A stretch of DNA of 41,682 nt from Tardiphaga robiniae (GTDB lineage: Bacteria; Pseudomonadota; Alphaproteobacteria; Rhizobiales; Xanthobacteraceae): assembly GCF_001618955.1 (NCBI RefSeq), contig NZ_LVYV01000017.1, forward strand, positions 1 to 41,682, read 5' to 3'. This document shows, in pieces, positions 1 to 7,808 of the stretch (the stretch's first letter is position 1; every line of letters begins with the position of its first letter). A program made the position numbers and the translations under genes. The notes below the pieces were generated by a model. It saw only the letters and a program-made list of their open reading frames with translations, did not search any database and was not told the origin of the DNA.

Positions 1-2
1 CG

Positions 3-236
3 CCACCGCGGGCGATGATTGCCGGCGGTCGGCCCTGCGTTCGCGCCGCGCTGTACATGGCAGCTCTCGTTGCCTGCCGCCATCATCCGCAGATGAAACA
101 GGCCTATCAGGCCCTGCGGTTGCAGGGAAAGCCTGCCAAGGTCGCACTCATCGCCGTTGCCCGAAAGCTCCTCATCACCGCCAACGCGCTCGTCAAAGCC
201 AACAAACACTATGACGGAGAGACCCAGCCTCATTGA
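3..236 (+). CDS. IS110-family transposase, C-terminal fragment (5' end outside window)
   Basis: The reading frame is open from the first bases of the window to a TGA at 234-236, so the N-terminal part lies off the left edge. The visible residues (PPRAMIAGGRP, then VRAALYMAAL, then GKPAKVALIAVARKLLI) match the end of the C-terminal domain of IS110/IS116/IS902 transposases, where a GGR-x-x-VR-x-x-LYMA block is followed by a Lys-rich GK-x-x-KVAL-x-A helix. In this family that domain carries the nucleophilic serine, which cannot be checked here. Whether the element is intact cannot be judged. It marks the left edge as mobile DNA. Confidence 0.85.
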   Translation, partial: PPRAMIAGGRPCVRAALYMAALVACRHHPQMKQAYQALRLQGKPAKVALIAVARKLLITANALVKANKHYDGETQPH

Positions 237-286
237 CACACAAGACAGTCGCCGGGTTCGCACTTCAGCGGCTTTGCCGCTTTCGT

Positions 287-302
287 GCGCCCCGGAATGA
301 CG
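287..302. repeat. Half-site of a short Bradyrhizobium-type intergenic repeat
   Basis: The short gap between the transposase fragment and the dehydrogenase gene ends in a CCCCGGAATGACG string. The same string type, in inverted orientation, recurs at 36147-36197. I read it as one arm of a dispersed palindromic repeat. It may also serve as 3' untranslated sequence for the minus-strand gene. Confidence 0.35.
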
Positions 303-313
303 GCGTGAAAACC

Positions 314-1486
314 TCACCCGTTCTTCGCAAACAACTCCCGCCCGATCAGCATCCGCCTGATCTCGCTGGTGCCGGCGCCGATTTCGTAGAGTTTGGCGTC
401 CCGCAGCAGGCGGCCGGTGGGATAGTCGTTGATATAGCCATTGCCGCCGAGGAGCTGGATCGCGTCGAGCGCGCATTGCGTGGCGCGTTCCGACGCGTAG
501 AGGATGGCGCCGGCGGCATCCTCGCGGGTGGTCTCGCCGCGATCACAGGCTTTCGCCACCGCATAGACATAAGCGCGGGCAGAACTCAGCGCGACATACA
601 TGTCGGCGATCTTGCCCTGCACGAGCTGGAAGTTGCCGATCGGTTCGCCGAACTGCTTGCGCTCGTGCACATAAGGCTGCGCGACATCAAGACAGGCCTG
701 CATAATGCCGAGCGGCCCCGCCGCCAGCACCGCGCGCTCATAATCGAGGCCGGACATCAGGACATTGACGCCGCGACCGACCTCCGCGAGCACATTCTCC
801 TCGGGCACCTCGCAATCCTCGAAGACGAGTTCGCAGGTATCCGAGCCGCGCATGCCCAGCTTGTCGAGCTTCTGCGCCGTCGAGAAACCCTTCATCCCCT
901 TTTCGATGATGAAGGCGGTGATGCCGCGCGGGCCGGCCGCCGGATCGGTCTTGGCATAGACCACCAGCGTCTGTGCCACCGGACCGTTGGTGATCCACAT
1001 CTTGTTGCCATTGAGAACGTAGCGATCGCCCTTCTTGTCGGCGCGGGTCTTCATCGACACCACGTCCGAGCCGGAACCCGGCTCGGACATCGCCAGCGAT
1101 CCCACATGTTCGCCGGAGATCAGCTTCGGCAGATATTTGCGCTTCTGCGCCTCGTTACCATTGCGACGCAACTGATTGACGCAGAGGTTCGAATGCGCGC
1201 CATAGGACAGGCCCACCGACGCCGAAGCGCGCGAAATCTCTTCCACCGCGATGACGTGTTCGAGATAGCCGAGCCCGGCACCGCCAAACTCTTCCTCCAC
1301 CGTGATACCGTGCAGGCCGAGCGCGCCGATCTTGGGCCAGAGATCGAGCGGAAACTGATTGGTCTTGTCGATGGCTTCGGCGCGCGGCGCGATCTCGTTC
1401 TGGGAGAAGTCACGCACCGTCTCGCGAATCGCGTCCGCAGTCTCGCCGAGATCGAAATTGAACATCCGTTGAGCGTTCGAAATCAC
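314..1486 (-). CDS. ivd: Acyl-CoA dehydrogenase, isovaleryl-CoA dehydrogenase type
   Basis: FAD-dependent alpha,beta-dehydrogenation of a short branched acyl-CoA, probably isovaleryl-CoA of leucine breakdown, passing electrons to ETF. About 390 residues, the usual family length. Visible motifs: [12 protein letters not shown] (about 131-142, flavin/substrate loop), WITNG (164-168) and QLLGGNGY near the C-terminus. The catalytic base appears to be Glu250 in [15 protein letters not shown], the position used by isovaleryl-CoA dehydrogenases, while the MCAD-type position near the C-terminus reads GAGTSEI and lacks the Glu. I chose the GTG at 1486 because a GGAGG lies 7 nt upstream; a TTG at 1516 and an ATG at 1465 lack such a site. 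It is divergent from the P450 run, so it may share its control region or belong to leucine catabolism independently. Confidence 0.85.
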   Translation of the reverse strand: MISNAQRMFNFDLGETADAIRETVRDFSQNEIAPRAEAIDKTNQFPLDLWPKIGALGLHGITVEEEFGGAGLGYLEHVIAVEEISRASASVGLSYGAHSNLCVNQLRRNGNEAQKRKYLPKLISGEHVGSLAMSEPGSGSDVVSMKTRADKKGDRYVLNGNKMWITNGPVAQTLVVYAKTDPAAGPRGITAFIIEKGMKGFSTAQKLDKLGMRGSDTCELVFEDCEVPEENVLAEVGRGVNVLMSGLDYERAVLAAGPLGIMQACLDVAQPYVHERKQFGEPIGNFQLVQGKIADMYVALSSARAYVYAVAKACDRGETTREDAAGAILYASERATQCALDAIQLLGGNGYINDYPTGRLLRDAKLYEIGAGTSEIRRMLIGRELFAKNG

Positions 1487-1493
1487 AGGGTCG

Positions 1494-1498
1494 CCTCC
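1494..1498 (-). promoter_or_regulatory. Shine-Dalgarno GGAGG deciding a GTG start
   Basis: A perfect GGAGG on the minus strand lies 7 nt before the GTG at 1484-1486. This selects the GTG over the longer TTG start and over the internal ATG of the isovaleryl-CoA dehydrogenase-type gene. Confidence 0.6.
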
Positions 1499-1674
1499 GG
1501 TCAGAACGGCGCGCAAGCGCGCCGATTTTGTTGATTGAAATCACCATGTCACGGGCCGAACGGGCTGAGAAGAGGCATAAAGTGGTCCTTGCTCTTGGCC
1601 GCGCAACGGGTTGTAATTCATCCAAATAAGCCCTCCGGGACCCAACCACGGAAGGCATGCCAGGGAGAGAACCG

Positions 1675-2943
1675 ATGCTCGATCGCGTCCAGGATTCCGA
1701 CAGCAACGAATCCGCCCAAGCCGCCGCTCACGCCCAAGCTTACGGGATGCCGCTCGATGAGTTCGATCCCGGCAACCCCGAACTGTTCCGCACCGATACG
1801 TTCTGGCCCTATTTCGAACGGCTGCGCCGCGAGGATCCCGTCCACTACTGCAAGGACAGCATGTTCGGACCGTATTGGTCGGTGACCAAGTACAACGACA
1901 TCATGCAGGTCGAGACCAATCACGCCACCTACTCCTCCGCTGCGGCTTTCGGCGGCATCACCATCCGCGATGCCGGTGTGCAGTTCCGCCGGCCGATGTT
2001 CATTGCGACAGATCCACCGCATCACAGCGCCCAGCGTAAGACGGTGGCGCCGATGTTTGCGCCTCACCACATGGACGAGCTCTCCAGCCTGATCCGCAGC
2101 CGCACTGCCGAGGTGCTGGACTCCCTGCCCCGCAACGAGACCTTCGACTGGGTCGACCGCGTGTCGATCGAATTGACCACACAGATGCTGGCAACCCTGT
2201 TCGACTTTCCCTGGGAGGAGCGCCGCAAGCTCACCCACTGGTCGGATGTCGCCACCATGTTGCCACCCACGCCCGAGGCCGAGCTGGAGCGGCAGAGAGA
2301 ACTGCGGGAATGCGGCGAGTATTTCGGCCGGTTGTTTCAGGAGCGACTCAATGCGCCGCCGAAGAGCGACCTGATATCGATGATGGCGCATAGCGAGGCC
2401 ACGCGGCATCTCGATCCGGAGAGTTTTCTCGGCAACATCATTCTGCTGATCGTCGGCGGCAACGACACCACGCGCAATTCGATGTCTGGCGGTGTCTACG
2501 CACTCAATCAATTCCCCGGCGAATATGACAAGCTGCGCGCCAATCCCGCGCTGATCGAGAGCATGGTCCCGGAGATCATCCGCTGGCAGACGCCGCTGGC
2601 ACATATGCGGCGCACGGCGTTGCAGGATGCCGAGCTCGGCGGCAAGCAGATCAGGAAGGGTGACAAGGTCGTGATGTGGTATGTCTCGGGCAATCGCGAT
2701 GACGAGGTCATCGAAAACCCGAACGAATTCATCATCGATCGCGTTCGTCCCAATCGCCATCTGTCATTCGGCTTCGGTATCCACCGTTGCGTCGGCCTCA
2801 GACTTGCCGAACTTCAATTGAAGATTGTGTGGGAAGAGATCATGAAGCGCTTCGAGCGGATCGAGGTCGTCGGCGAGCCCCGCCGCGTCTTTTCGAGCTT
2901 CGTGAAGGGCTATGAAACACTGCCTGTGCGGATCCCTGGCTGA
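1675..2943 (+). CDS. Cytochrome P450, CYP153-like (first of tandem pair)
   Basis: A 422-residue soluble bacterial P450. Visible: I-helix GGNDTTRN (261-268), ExxR pair Glu300/Arg303 in EIIRWQTP, and the haem loop [10 protein letters not shown] with Cys372 as thiolate ligand. The strings [21 protein letters not shown] and [13 protein letters not shown] are typical of CYP153 terminal alkane/fatty-acid/terpene hydroxylases. The start at 1675 has a GGGAGAG element just upstream; an in-frame ATG at 1657 lacks one. No ferredoxin or ferredoxin reductase gene is adjacent, although many CYP153 operons carry both. The acyl-CoA genes downstream suggest its product is oxidised to an acid and degraded as a CoA ester. 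Family call is firm; substrate is unknown. Confidence 0.88.
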   Translation: MLDRVQDSDSNESAQAAAHAQAYGMPLDEFDPGNPELFRTDTFWPYFERLRREDPVHYCKDSMFGPYWSVTKYNDIMQVETNHATYSSAAAFGGITIRDAGVQFRRPMFIATDPPHHSAQRKTVAPMFAPHHMDELSSLIRSRTAEVLDSLPRNETFDWVDRVSIELTTQMLATLFDFPWEERRKLTHWSDVATMLPPTPEAELERQRELRECGEYFGRLFQERLNAPPKSDLISMMAHSEATRHLDPESFLGNIILLIVGGNDTTRNSMSGGVYALNQFPGEYDKLRANPALIESMVPEIIRWQTPLAHMRRTALQDAELGGKQIRKGDKVVMWYVSGNRDDEVIENPNEFIIDRVRPNRHLSFGFGIHRCVGLRLAELQLKIVWEEIMKRFERIEVVGEPRRVFSSFVKGYETLPVRIPG

Positions 2944-2989
2944 ACCAGCGACCACAACAGCTCAGGATCGATTTTGGAGAGCAGACGCC

Positions 2990-4261
2990 ATGAATATCCA
3001 GACCAGGATCAATCCTGACAAAGCCGAGATCCAGCGCATCGCACGCGATCTCGCCTATTCGATGCCGCTGAAGGACTTCCATCCCGGCGCGCCGAAACTG
3101 TTCGCTACCGACACGCTATGGCCGTTCTTCGAACGGCTGCGCGCGGAAGAGCCGGTGCATTACTGCACCAGCGCGCCGATCGAGCCATACTGGTCGGTGA
3201 CCAAGTACAACGACATCATGAAGGTCGATACCAGCCACGGCATCTTCTCGTCGGATTCCAAGCTCGGCGGCATCGGCATTCGTGACGAGCCGGAAGGCTA
3301 TAGCTGGCCGAGCTTCATCTCGATGGACGAGCCGAAACACACGCCGCAGCGCAAGACCGTGACGCCGATGTTCACGCCCGATCATCTCGACGAACTGGCC
3401 AAACTGATCCGCACGCGCACATGCAAGGTGCTGGACGGCCTGCCGCGCGGCAAGACCTTCGACTGGGTCGACCGCGTCTCGATCGAACTCACGACCCAAA
3501 TGCTGGCGACGCTGTTCGACTTCCCGTGGGAGGAACGCCGCAAGCTGACACGTTGGTCCGACGTTGCCACGGCGCTGCCAAAAAGCGGCGTCGTCTCCAG
3601 TCCGGAAGAGCGTCGCGAGGTAATGGACGAGTGCTTCGCCTATTTCCAGAACCTCTGGAACGAGCGAGTAAATTCCGAACCACGGAATGACCTCGTCTCG
3701 ATGATGGCGCATAGCGACGCGACGCGCTTCATGGATCCGGACAACCTGATGGGCAACATGATCCTGCTCATCGTCGGCGGCAACGACACCACCCGCAACA
3801 CCATGACGGGCTCGGTGCTGGCGCTGAACGAGAACCCCGACCAGTATCAGAAGTTGCGCGACAATCCGTCGCTCATCGAGACCATGGTCCCCGAAGTGAT
3901 CCGCTGGCAGACGCCGCTGGCGCATATGCGCCGCACGGCGCTCCAGGATACCGAACTGGGTGGCAAGACCATCAGGAAAGGCGACCGCGTGGTTATGTGG
4001 TACGTCTCCGGAAACCGCGACGACGAGGTCATCGAGCGCCCGAACGAGTTCATCATCGACCGTGCGCGGCCGAAGATTCACCTGTCATTCGGTTTTGGCA
4101 TACACCGCTGCGTGGGCATGCGCCTGGCGGAGTTGCAATTGAGGATCGTTTGGGAGGAGATACTGAAACGGTTCGAGAACATCGAAGTTGTGGGGGAACC
4201 CAAGCGCGTGTATTCGAGCTTCGTTAAAGGCTACGAGACCCTCCCGGTGAGGATTTCGTAA
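2990..4261 (+). CDS. Cytochrome P450, CYP153-like (second of tandem pair)
   Basis: A 423-residue P450 closely related to its upstream neighbour. Residues 155-194 are almost identical in the two proteins, and the I-helix (GGNDTTRN, 263-270), Glu302/Arg305 of ExxR and the Cys374 haem loop agree. The proteins differ most in the N-terminal 20 residues, around residues 85-120 (a likely substrate-recognition region) and near 197-230, where this copy is slightly longer. The ATG at 2990 is preceded by GGAGAG; an upstream in-frame ATG overlapping the previous gene is less likely. The pattern fits tandem duplication with divergence of substrate contacts, so the two enzymes may take different substrates or positions. 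Confidence 0.88.
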   Translation: MNIQTRINPDKAEIQRIARDLAYSMPLKDFHPGAPKLFATDTLWPFFERLRAEEPVHYCTSAPIEPYWSVTKYNDIMKVDTSHGIFSSDSKLGGIGIRDEPEGYSWPSFISMDEPKHTPQRKTVTPMFTPDHLDELAKLIRTRTCKVLDGLPRGKTFDWVDRVSIELTTQMLATLFDFPWEERRKLTRWSDVATALPKSGVVSSPEERREVMDECFAYFQNLWNERVNSEPRNDLVSMMAHSDATRFMDPDNLMGNMILLIVGGNDTTRNTMTGSVLALNENPDQYQKLRDNPSLIETMVPEVIRWQTPLAHMRRTALQDTELGGKTIRKGDRVVMWYVSGNRDDEVIERPNEFIIDRARPKIHLSFGFGIHRCVGMRLAELQLRIVWEEILKRFENIEVVGEPKRVYSSFVKGYETLPVRIS

Positions 4262-4310
4262 TGCCGGTCAGGATTCATAATTTTCCCCTCAAGAAGAGAA
4301 GCTCAATTCC

Positions 4311-5486
4311 TTGACGAAACACCATCCCGCGGAACAGGACGAATTCCACGATATCCGCGATGCCGTTGCCAAACTGTGCGCACAGTTCCCCGGTGAATAC
4401 TGGCGCAAGCTCGACCGCGAGATGGCCTATCCGAAGGCTTTCGTCGATGCACTGACGGAAGCCGGCTATCTGTCGGTGCTGATCCCCGAGGAATATGGCG
4501 GCTCCGGCCTCAAGCTGTCGGCCGCAGCGGCGATCCTCGAAGAGATCCAGCGCGCCGGTTGCAACGGCGGCGGCTGCCACGCGCAGATGTATACGATGGG
4601 CACGGTGCTGCGTCATGGCAATGACGAGCAGAAGGCCAAGTGGCTGCCGAAGATCGCCAGTGGCGAAGTTCGCCTGCAGGCCTTCGGCGTCACCGAGCCG
4701 ACCTCGGGCACGGACACGTCCTCGCTGAAGACGGTGGCGAAGAAGGACGACAACGGCGACTACATCGTCAACGGCCAGAAGATCTGGACCAGCCGCGCCG
4801 AATATTCCGACCTGATGGTGCTGCTCGCGCGCACCACGCCGAAGGAACAGGCGGCGAAGCGCACCGACGGGCTGTCGGTGTTTCTGGTGGACATGAAGGA
4901 GGCCAAACAGAACGGCCTCGAGATCCGCCCGATCCGCACCATGATGAACCACGCCACCACCGAAGTGTTCTTCACCGACATGAAGGTGCCGAAGGAAAAC
5001 CTGATCGGCGAAGAGGGCAAGGGCTTCCGCTACATCCTCTCCGGCATGAATGCCGAGCGCATCCTGATCGCGAGCGAATGCGTCGGCGATGCCAAGTGGT
5101 TCATCGCCAAGGCGAGCGCCTATGCCAAGGAGCGTCAGGTGTTCGGCCGCCCGATCGGCCAGAACCAGGGTATTCAATTCCCCATCGCCAAGGCCTATGC
5201 GAATATGCGCGCGGCCGAGCTGATGGTGAAGGAAGCGCTGCGCAAATATGAAGCCGGCATGGAATGCGGCGCCGAGGCCAATATGGCCAAAATGCTCGCC
5301 GCCGATGCGTCGTTCGAGGCGGCCAATGCCTGTATCCAGACCCATGGCGGTTTTGGATTTGCCGAGGAATACGACGTCGAACGCAAATTCCGCGAGACGC
5401 GTCTGTATCAGGTGGCGCCGATCTCGACCAACCTGATCCTGTCCTTCGTGGCCGAGCACGTGCTCGGCATGCCGCGCTCGTATTGA
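4311..5486 (+). CDS. Acyl-CoA dehydrogenase
   Basis: Predicted FAD-dependent acyl-CoA dehydrogenase of 391 residues starting at a TTG; the ribosome-binding site is only a weak AGAAGAG. Visible: FGVTEPTSGTDTSSL (125-139, flavin/substrate loop), KIWTSRAEYSDLMV (157-170), and QTHGGFGFAEEYDVER (343-358, flavin and dimer contacts). The position that carries the base in medium-chain enzymes reads QVAPISTNL and has no Glu. Glu249 in MNAERILIASECVG aligns with the base of isovaleryl-CoA dehydrogenases and is the likely catalytic residue. It lies 49 nt after the second P450 and 9 nt before the CoA-transferase. Its place suggests it oxidises the CoA ester formed downstream of the P450 reaction. The exact acyl group cannot be read from sequence. 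Confidence 0.87.
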   Translation: MTKHHPAEQDEFHDIRDAVAKLCAQFPGEYWRKLDREMAYPKAFVDALTEAGYLSVLIPEEYGGSGLKLSAAAAILEEIQRAGCNGGGCHAQMYTMGTVLRHGNDEQKAKWLPKIASGEVRLQAFGVTEPTSGTDTSSLKTVAKKDDNGDYIVNGQKIWTSRAEYSDLMVLLARTTPKEQAAKRTDGLSVFLVDMKEAKQNGLEIRPIRTMMNHATTEVFFTDMKVPKENLIGEEGKGFRYILSGMNAERILIASECVGDAKWFIAKASAYAKERQVFGRPIGQNQGIQFPIAKAYANMRAAELMVKEALRKYEAGMECGAEANMAKMLAADASFEAANACIQTHGGFGFAEEYDVERKFRETRLYQVAPISTNLILSFVAEHVLGMPRSY

Positions 5487-5495
5487 GATAGACAC

Positions 5496-6590
5496 ATGCT
5501 GCCGCTCAAGGGACTGACCGTCATCGCCGTTGAACAGGCGGTGGCTGCACCATTCTGCAGTTCGCGGCTCGCGGATGCCGGCGCGCATGTCATCAAGATC
5601 GAGCGCCCCGAAGGCGACTTTGCCCGTGGCTATGACGCCGCGGCCAAAGGCCAGAGCAGCTATTTCGTCTGGCTCAACCGCGGCAAGGATTCCGTGGTGG
5701 TCGATCTCGCCACGCCGGACGGCCGCAAGGCCATGGAAGAGCTGATCGCCACCGCCGACGTGCTGATCCAGAACCTCAAGCCCGGCTCGATGGACAAGCT
5801 CGGCTTCACGCGCGAGCGTTTGCGAAAGGATTATCCGCGGCTGATCTGCGCCACCATCACCGGCTATGGCGACACCGGTCCCTATGCCCATCGCAAGGCC
5901 TATGACCTCTTGATCCAGGCCGAGAGCGGGCTCGCCTCGATCACCGGCGGCCCCGAAGGCCCGTCGCGTGTCGGCGTCTCCATCGTCGATGTCGCCACCG
6001 GGGCTGCCGCGCATGCGGCGATCCTGGAAGCGCTGATCGGGCGTTCGGTGACCGGCGAAGGCGCCGATATCCGCATCTCCATGTTCGACGTGATGGCCGA
6101 CTGGCTCACTGTGCCGCTGCTCAACTCCGAGGCCGGCAACGAGCCGAAGCGCATGGGCTTGGCACATCCCTCGATCGCGCCCTATGGCGTGTTTCGCTCC
6201 AAGGATGGCAAGGACATCCTGATCTCGATCCAGAGCGAGCGTGAGTGGAAGGTCCTCTGCGCCAAGGTGCTCGGCGATGCCGCGCTGGCCAGTGACCCAC
6301 GTCTGGTCAACGGCGTCGAGCGCGTGCGCAACCGCGCCTTCACCGACCAGACTGTCAGCGACATCTTCGGATCGCTCAGCCGCGACGAACTCCTGAAGCG
6401 CCTGACCGACGCCGACATCGCCTTCGCCGAAGTGAACACGATGGCGGATCTCACCAACCATCCGCATCTGCGCCGCATCACCGTCAACACGCCGAATGGC
6501 GAAGTGTCGTATCCGGCACCGGCCGCGATCTGGGTCGATGCGCCGCGCAGCTACGGCGCGGTGCCCGGCATCGGCGAAGTGCAGATGTAA
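5496..6590 (+). CDS. Family III CoA-transferase (CaiB/BaiF type)
   Basis: A 364-residue family III CoA-transferase. The N-terminal Rossmann part opens with LKGLTVIAVEQAVAAPFCSSRLADAGAHV in its usual form, followed by IKIERPEGDFAR. Asp165 in SIVDVATG corresponds to the Asp that forms the covalent acyl anhydride/CoA thioester intermediates in formyl-CoA transferase. It probably moves CoA from a donor thioester to the carboxylate made from the P450 product, or works on a dicarboxylate. It starts 10 nt after the dehydrogenase stop, consistent with one transcript. A racemase role (AMACR-like members share this fold) cannot be ruled out, although the protein lacks an obvious reason to prefer it. 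Confidence 0.85.
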   Translation: MLPLKGLTVIAVEQAVAAPFCSSRLADAGAHVIKIERPEGDFARGYDAAAKGQSSYFVWLNRGKDSVVVDLATPDGRKAMEELIATADVLIQNLKPGSMDKLGFTRERLRKDYPRLICATITGYGDTGPYAHRKAYDLLIQAESGLASITGGPEGPSRVGVSIVDVATGAAAHAAILEALIGRSVTGEGADIRISMFDVMADWLTVPLLNSEAGNEPKRMGLAHPSIAPYGVFRSKDGKDILISIQSEREWKVLCAKVLGDAALASDPRLVNGVERVRNRAFTDQTVSDIFGSLSRDELLKRLTDADIAFAEVNTMADLTNHPHLRRITVNTPNGEVSYPAPAAIWVDAPRSYGAVPGIGEVQM

Positions 6591-6615
6591 TTTTCAAGAT
6601 CAGACGGAGGTCATC

Positions 6616-7467
6616 ATGACCGAGACGCTCGACATCGATCATCTCAAGCAGTGGATCGGTCGCACCATTGAGGCCTCCGACGTCGTGACTGCGCAGCTCG
6701 TGAAGGGCCTGCGCGCGACGCTCTTTCTCGACATCGGTACGCCGAAGCCCGGCGACGCCGCGCCCTTCACCACGCAGTGGTGCCTGGCGCAACCGGTGGC
6801 GGCGATGGACAAGCTTGGCACGGATGGTCATCCGGCGCGCGGCGGTTTCCTGCCGCCCGTGCCGCTGCCGCGCCGCATGTGGGCCGGCGGCGAGTGCCAG
6901 TTTCTCGACACCATTCGCGTCGACGATGAGGTCACGCGCTCGTCGAAGATCCTCGACGTCAATCTGAAGACCGGCTCCACCGGCGCGCTGTGCTTCGTCA
7001 ATGTCGAGCACCTGATCACCACCAAGCGCGGCCTCGCCATCCGCGAGCGCCAGGACATCGTCTACAGAGACATGCCGACCAGCATGGCGCCGCCGGCGCC
7101 CGCGCCGAAGGAGATACCGGCCGCCAAGCATCAGGAGACCCATTACGCCGATCCTGTGCTGCTGTTCCGCTACTCGGCGCTGACCTTCAACGGTCACCGC
7201 ATCCATTACGACCGCGACTATGTCACCAAGGTCGAATTCTATCCGGGCCTCGTGTTTCATGGGCCGCTGCAGGCAGCCTTGCTGGTGGAGTTCGCCGCCA
7301 AGCTCAAGGGTGGCAAGGCGCCCGCGAAGTTCAGCTATCGCGGCGTGTCGCCGCTGTTCGATGGCGCGGATTTCACGGTGAATGCGAATGAGACGGCCGA
7401 CGGGCTCGAGGTCTGGACGGCGAACGACAAGGGCGCGCCGACCATGAAGGCGACCGCGAGCTGGTAG
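6616..7467 (+). CDS. Two-hotdog MaoC/HTD2-like acyl-CoA dehydratase or hydratase
   Basis: A 283-residue protein with an N-terminal FAS1-like-dehydratase hotdog and a C-terminal MaoC-like hotdog. The C-terminal half holds RYSALTFNGHRIHYDRDYV followed by YPGLVFHGPLQA, the signature shared by mitochondrial HTD2 and bacterial mesaconyl-C4-CoA hydratases; the Asn-His pair and the following Asp/His are the expected active site. The N-terminal half carries PLPRRMWAGGE, also typical. The ATG at 6616 follows a GGAGG. As the last gene of the run, it would add water to the enoyl-CoA formed by the upstream dehydrogenase. The substrate may be branched or dicarboxylic; that is inference from the neighbours. 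Confidence 0.8.
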   Translation: MTETLDIDHLKQWIGRTIEASDVVTAQLVKGLRATLFLDIGTPKPGDAAPFTTQWCLAQPVAAMDKLGTDGHPARGGFLPPVPLPRRMWAGGECQFLDTIRVDDEVTRSSKILDVNLKTGSTGALCFVNVEHLITTKRGLAIRERQDIVYRDMPTSMAPPAPAPKEIPAAKHQETHYADPVLLFRYSALTFNGHRIHYDRDYVTKVEFYPGLVFHGPLQAALLVEFAAKLKGGKAPAKFSYRGVSPLFDGADFTVNANETADGLEVWTANDKGAPTMKATASW

Positions 7468-7489
7468 CCGAAGGAGCGCGCTGATCTTA

Positions 7490-7678
7490 CCTCTCCCCGC
7501 TCTGCGCGGGGAGAGGTCGCCGCGTCTTCGCGGCGGGTGAGGGGCAGCGCGCTGTAAGAGCCCAACTCACTCCGCTTTCGGATCGCTCAATTCTTCGACC
7601 CGAGCATCCTGCGAATTTCGCAGGCTCGGTGCCTCGCCCCTCACCCCACCCCTCTCCCCGCGCAACAGCGGGGAGAGG
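7490..7678. repeat. Pair of palindromic repeats filling a 341-bp gene-free stretch
   Basis: The gap between 7467 and 7809 contains two copies of the same hairpin: CCTCTCCCCGC at 7490-7500 facing GCGGGGAGAGG at 7506-7516, and again at 7651-7661 facing 7668-7678. The two copies are themselves flanked by inverted GTGAGGGGC/GCCCCTCAC strings, so the block is a composite palindrome. A smaller CCTGCGA/TCGCAGG hairpin lies between them. This is a dispersed intergenic repeat type familiar from Bradyrhizobium and relatives. It may end transcription or protect RNA 3' ends after the P450 run. I see no gene in it. Confidence 0.6.
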
Positions 7679-7751
7679 GAGCGACGGCGCGCCTCCGCTC
7701 CATCGAGGCGGTTTCACCCCCCTCCCCGATTGACTCCCCACCCCCTCCTGC

Positions 7752-7767
7752 TGTTGATGAGTCAACA
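7752..7767. promoter_or_regulatory. Candidate operator upstream of the decarboxylase/molybdoenzyme unit
   Basis: TGTTGA and TCAACA form a perfect inverted repeat with a 4-nt spacer, 41 nt before the TTG start at 7809. A TTGACT lies 20 bp upstream and could be a -35 element. No regulator gene is adjacent, so the binding protein is unknown. Confidence 0.3.
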
Positions 7768-7808
7768 ACACACGGCAGACCACTGCCCGATCCCGTGAGG
7801 AAACGACC

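Noticed and set aside
233-1534. Plus-strand open frame opposite the isovaleryl-CoA dehydrogenase gene
   Set aside because: The minus-strand protein shows full family motifs; this frame shows none.
4275-6467. Very long minus-strand open frame of 730 codons opposite the dehydrogenase and CoA-transferase
   Set aside because: It is antisense to two clear genes. High third-position GC makes long open shadow frames, and its composition (very rich in Arg, His, Gly, Asp) is that of a shadow.
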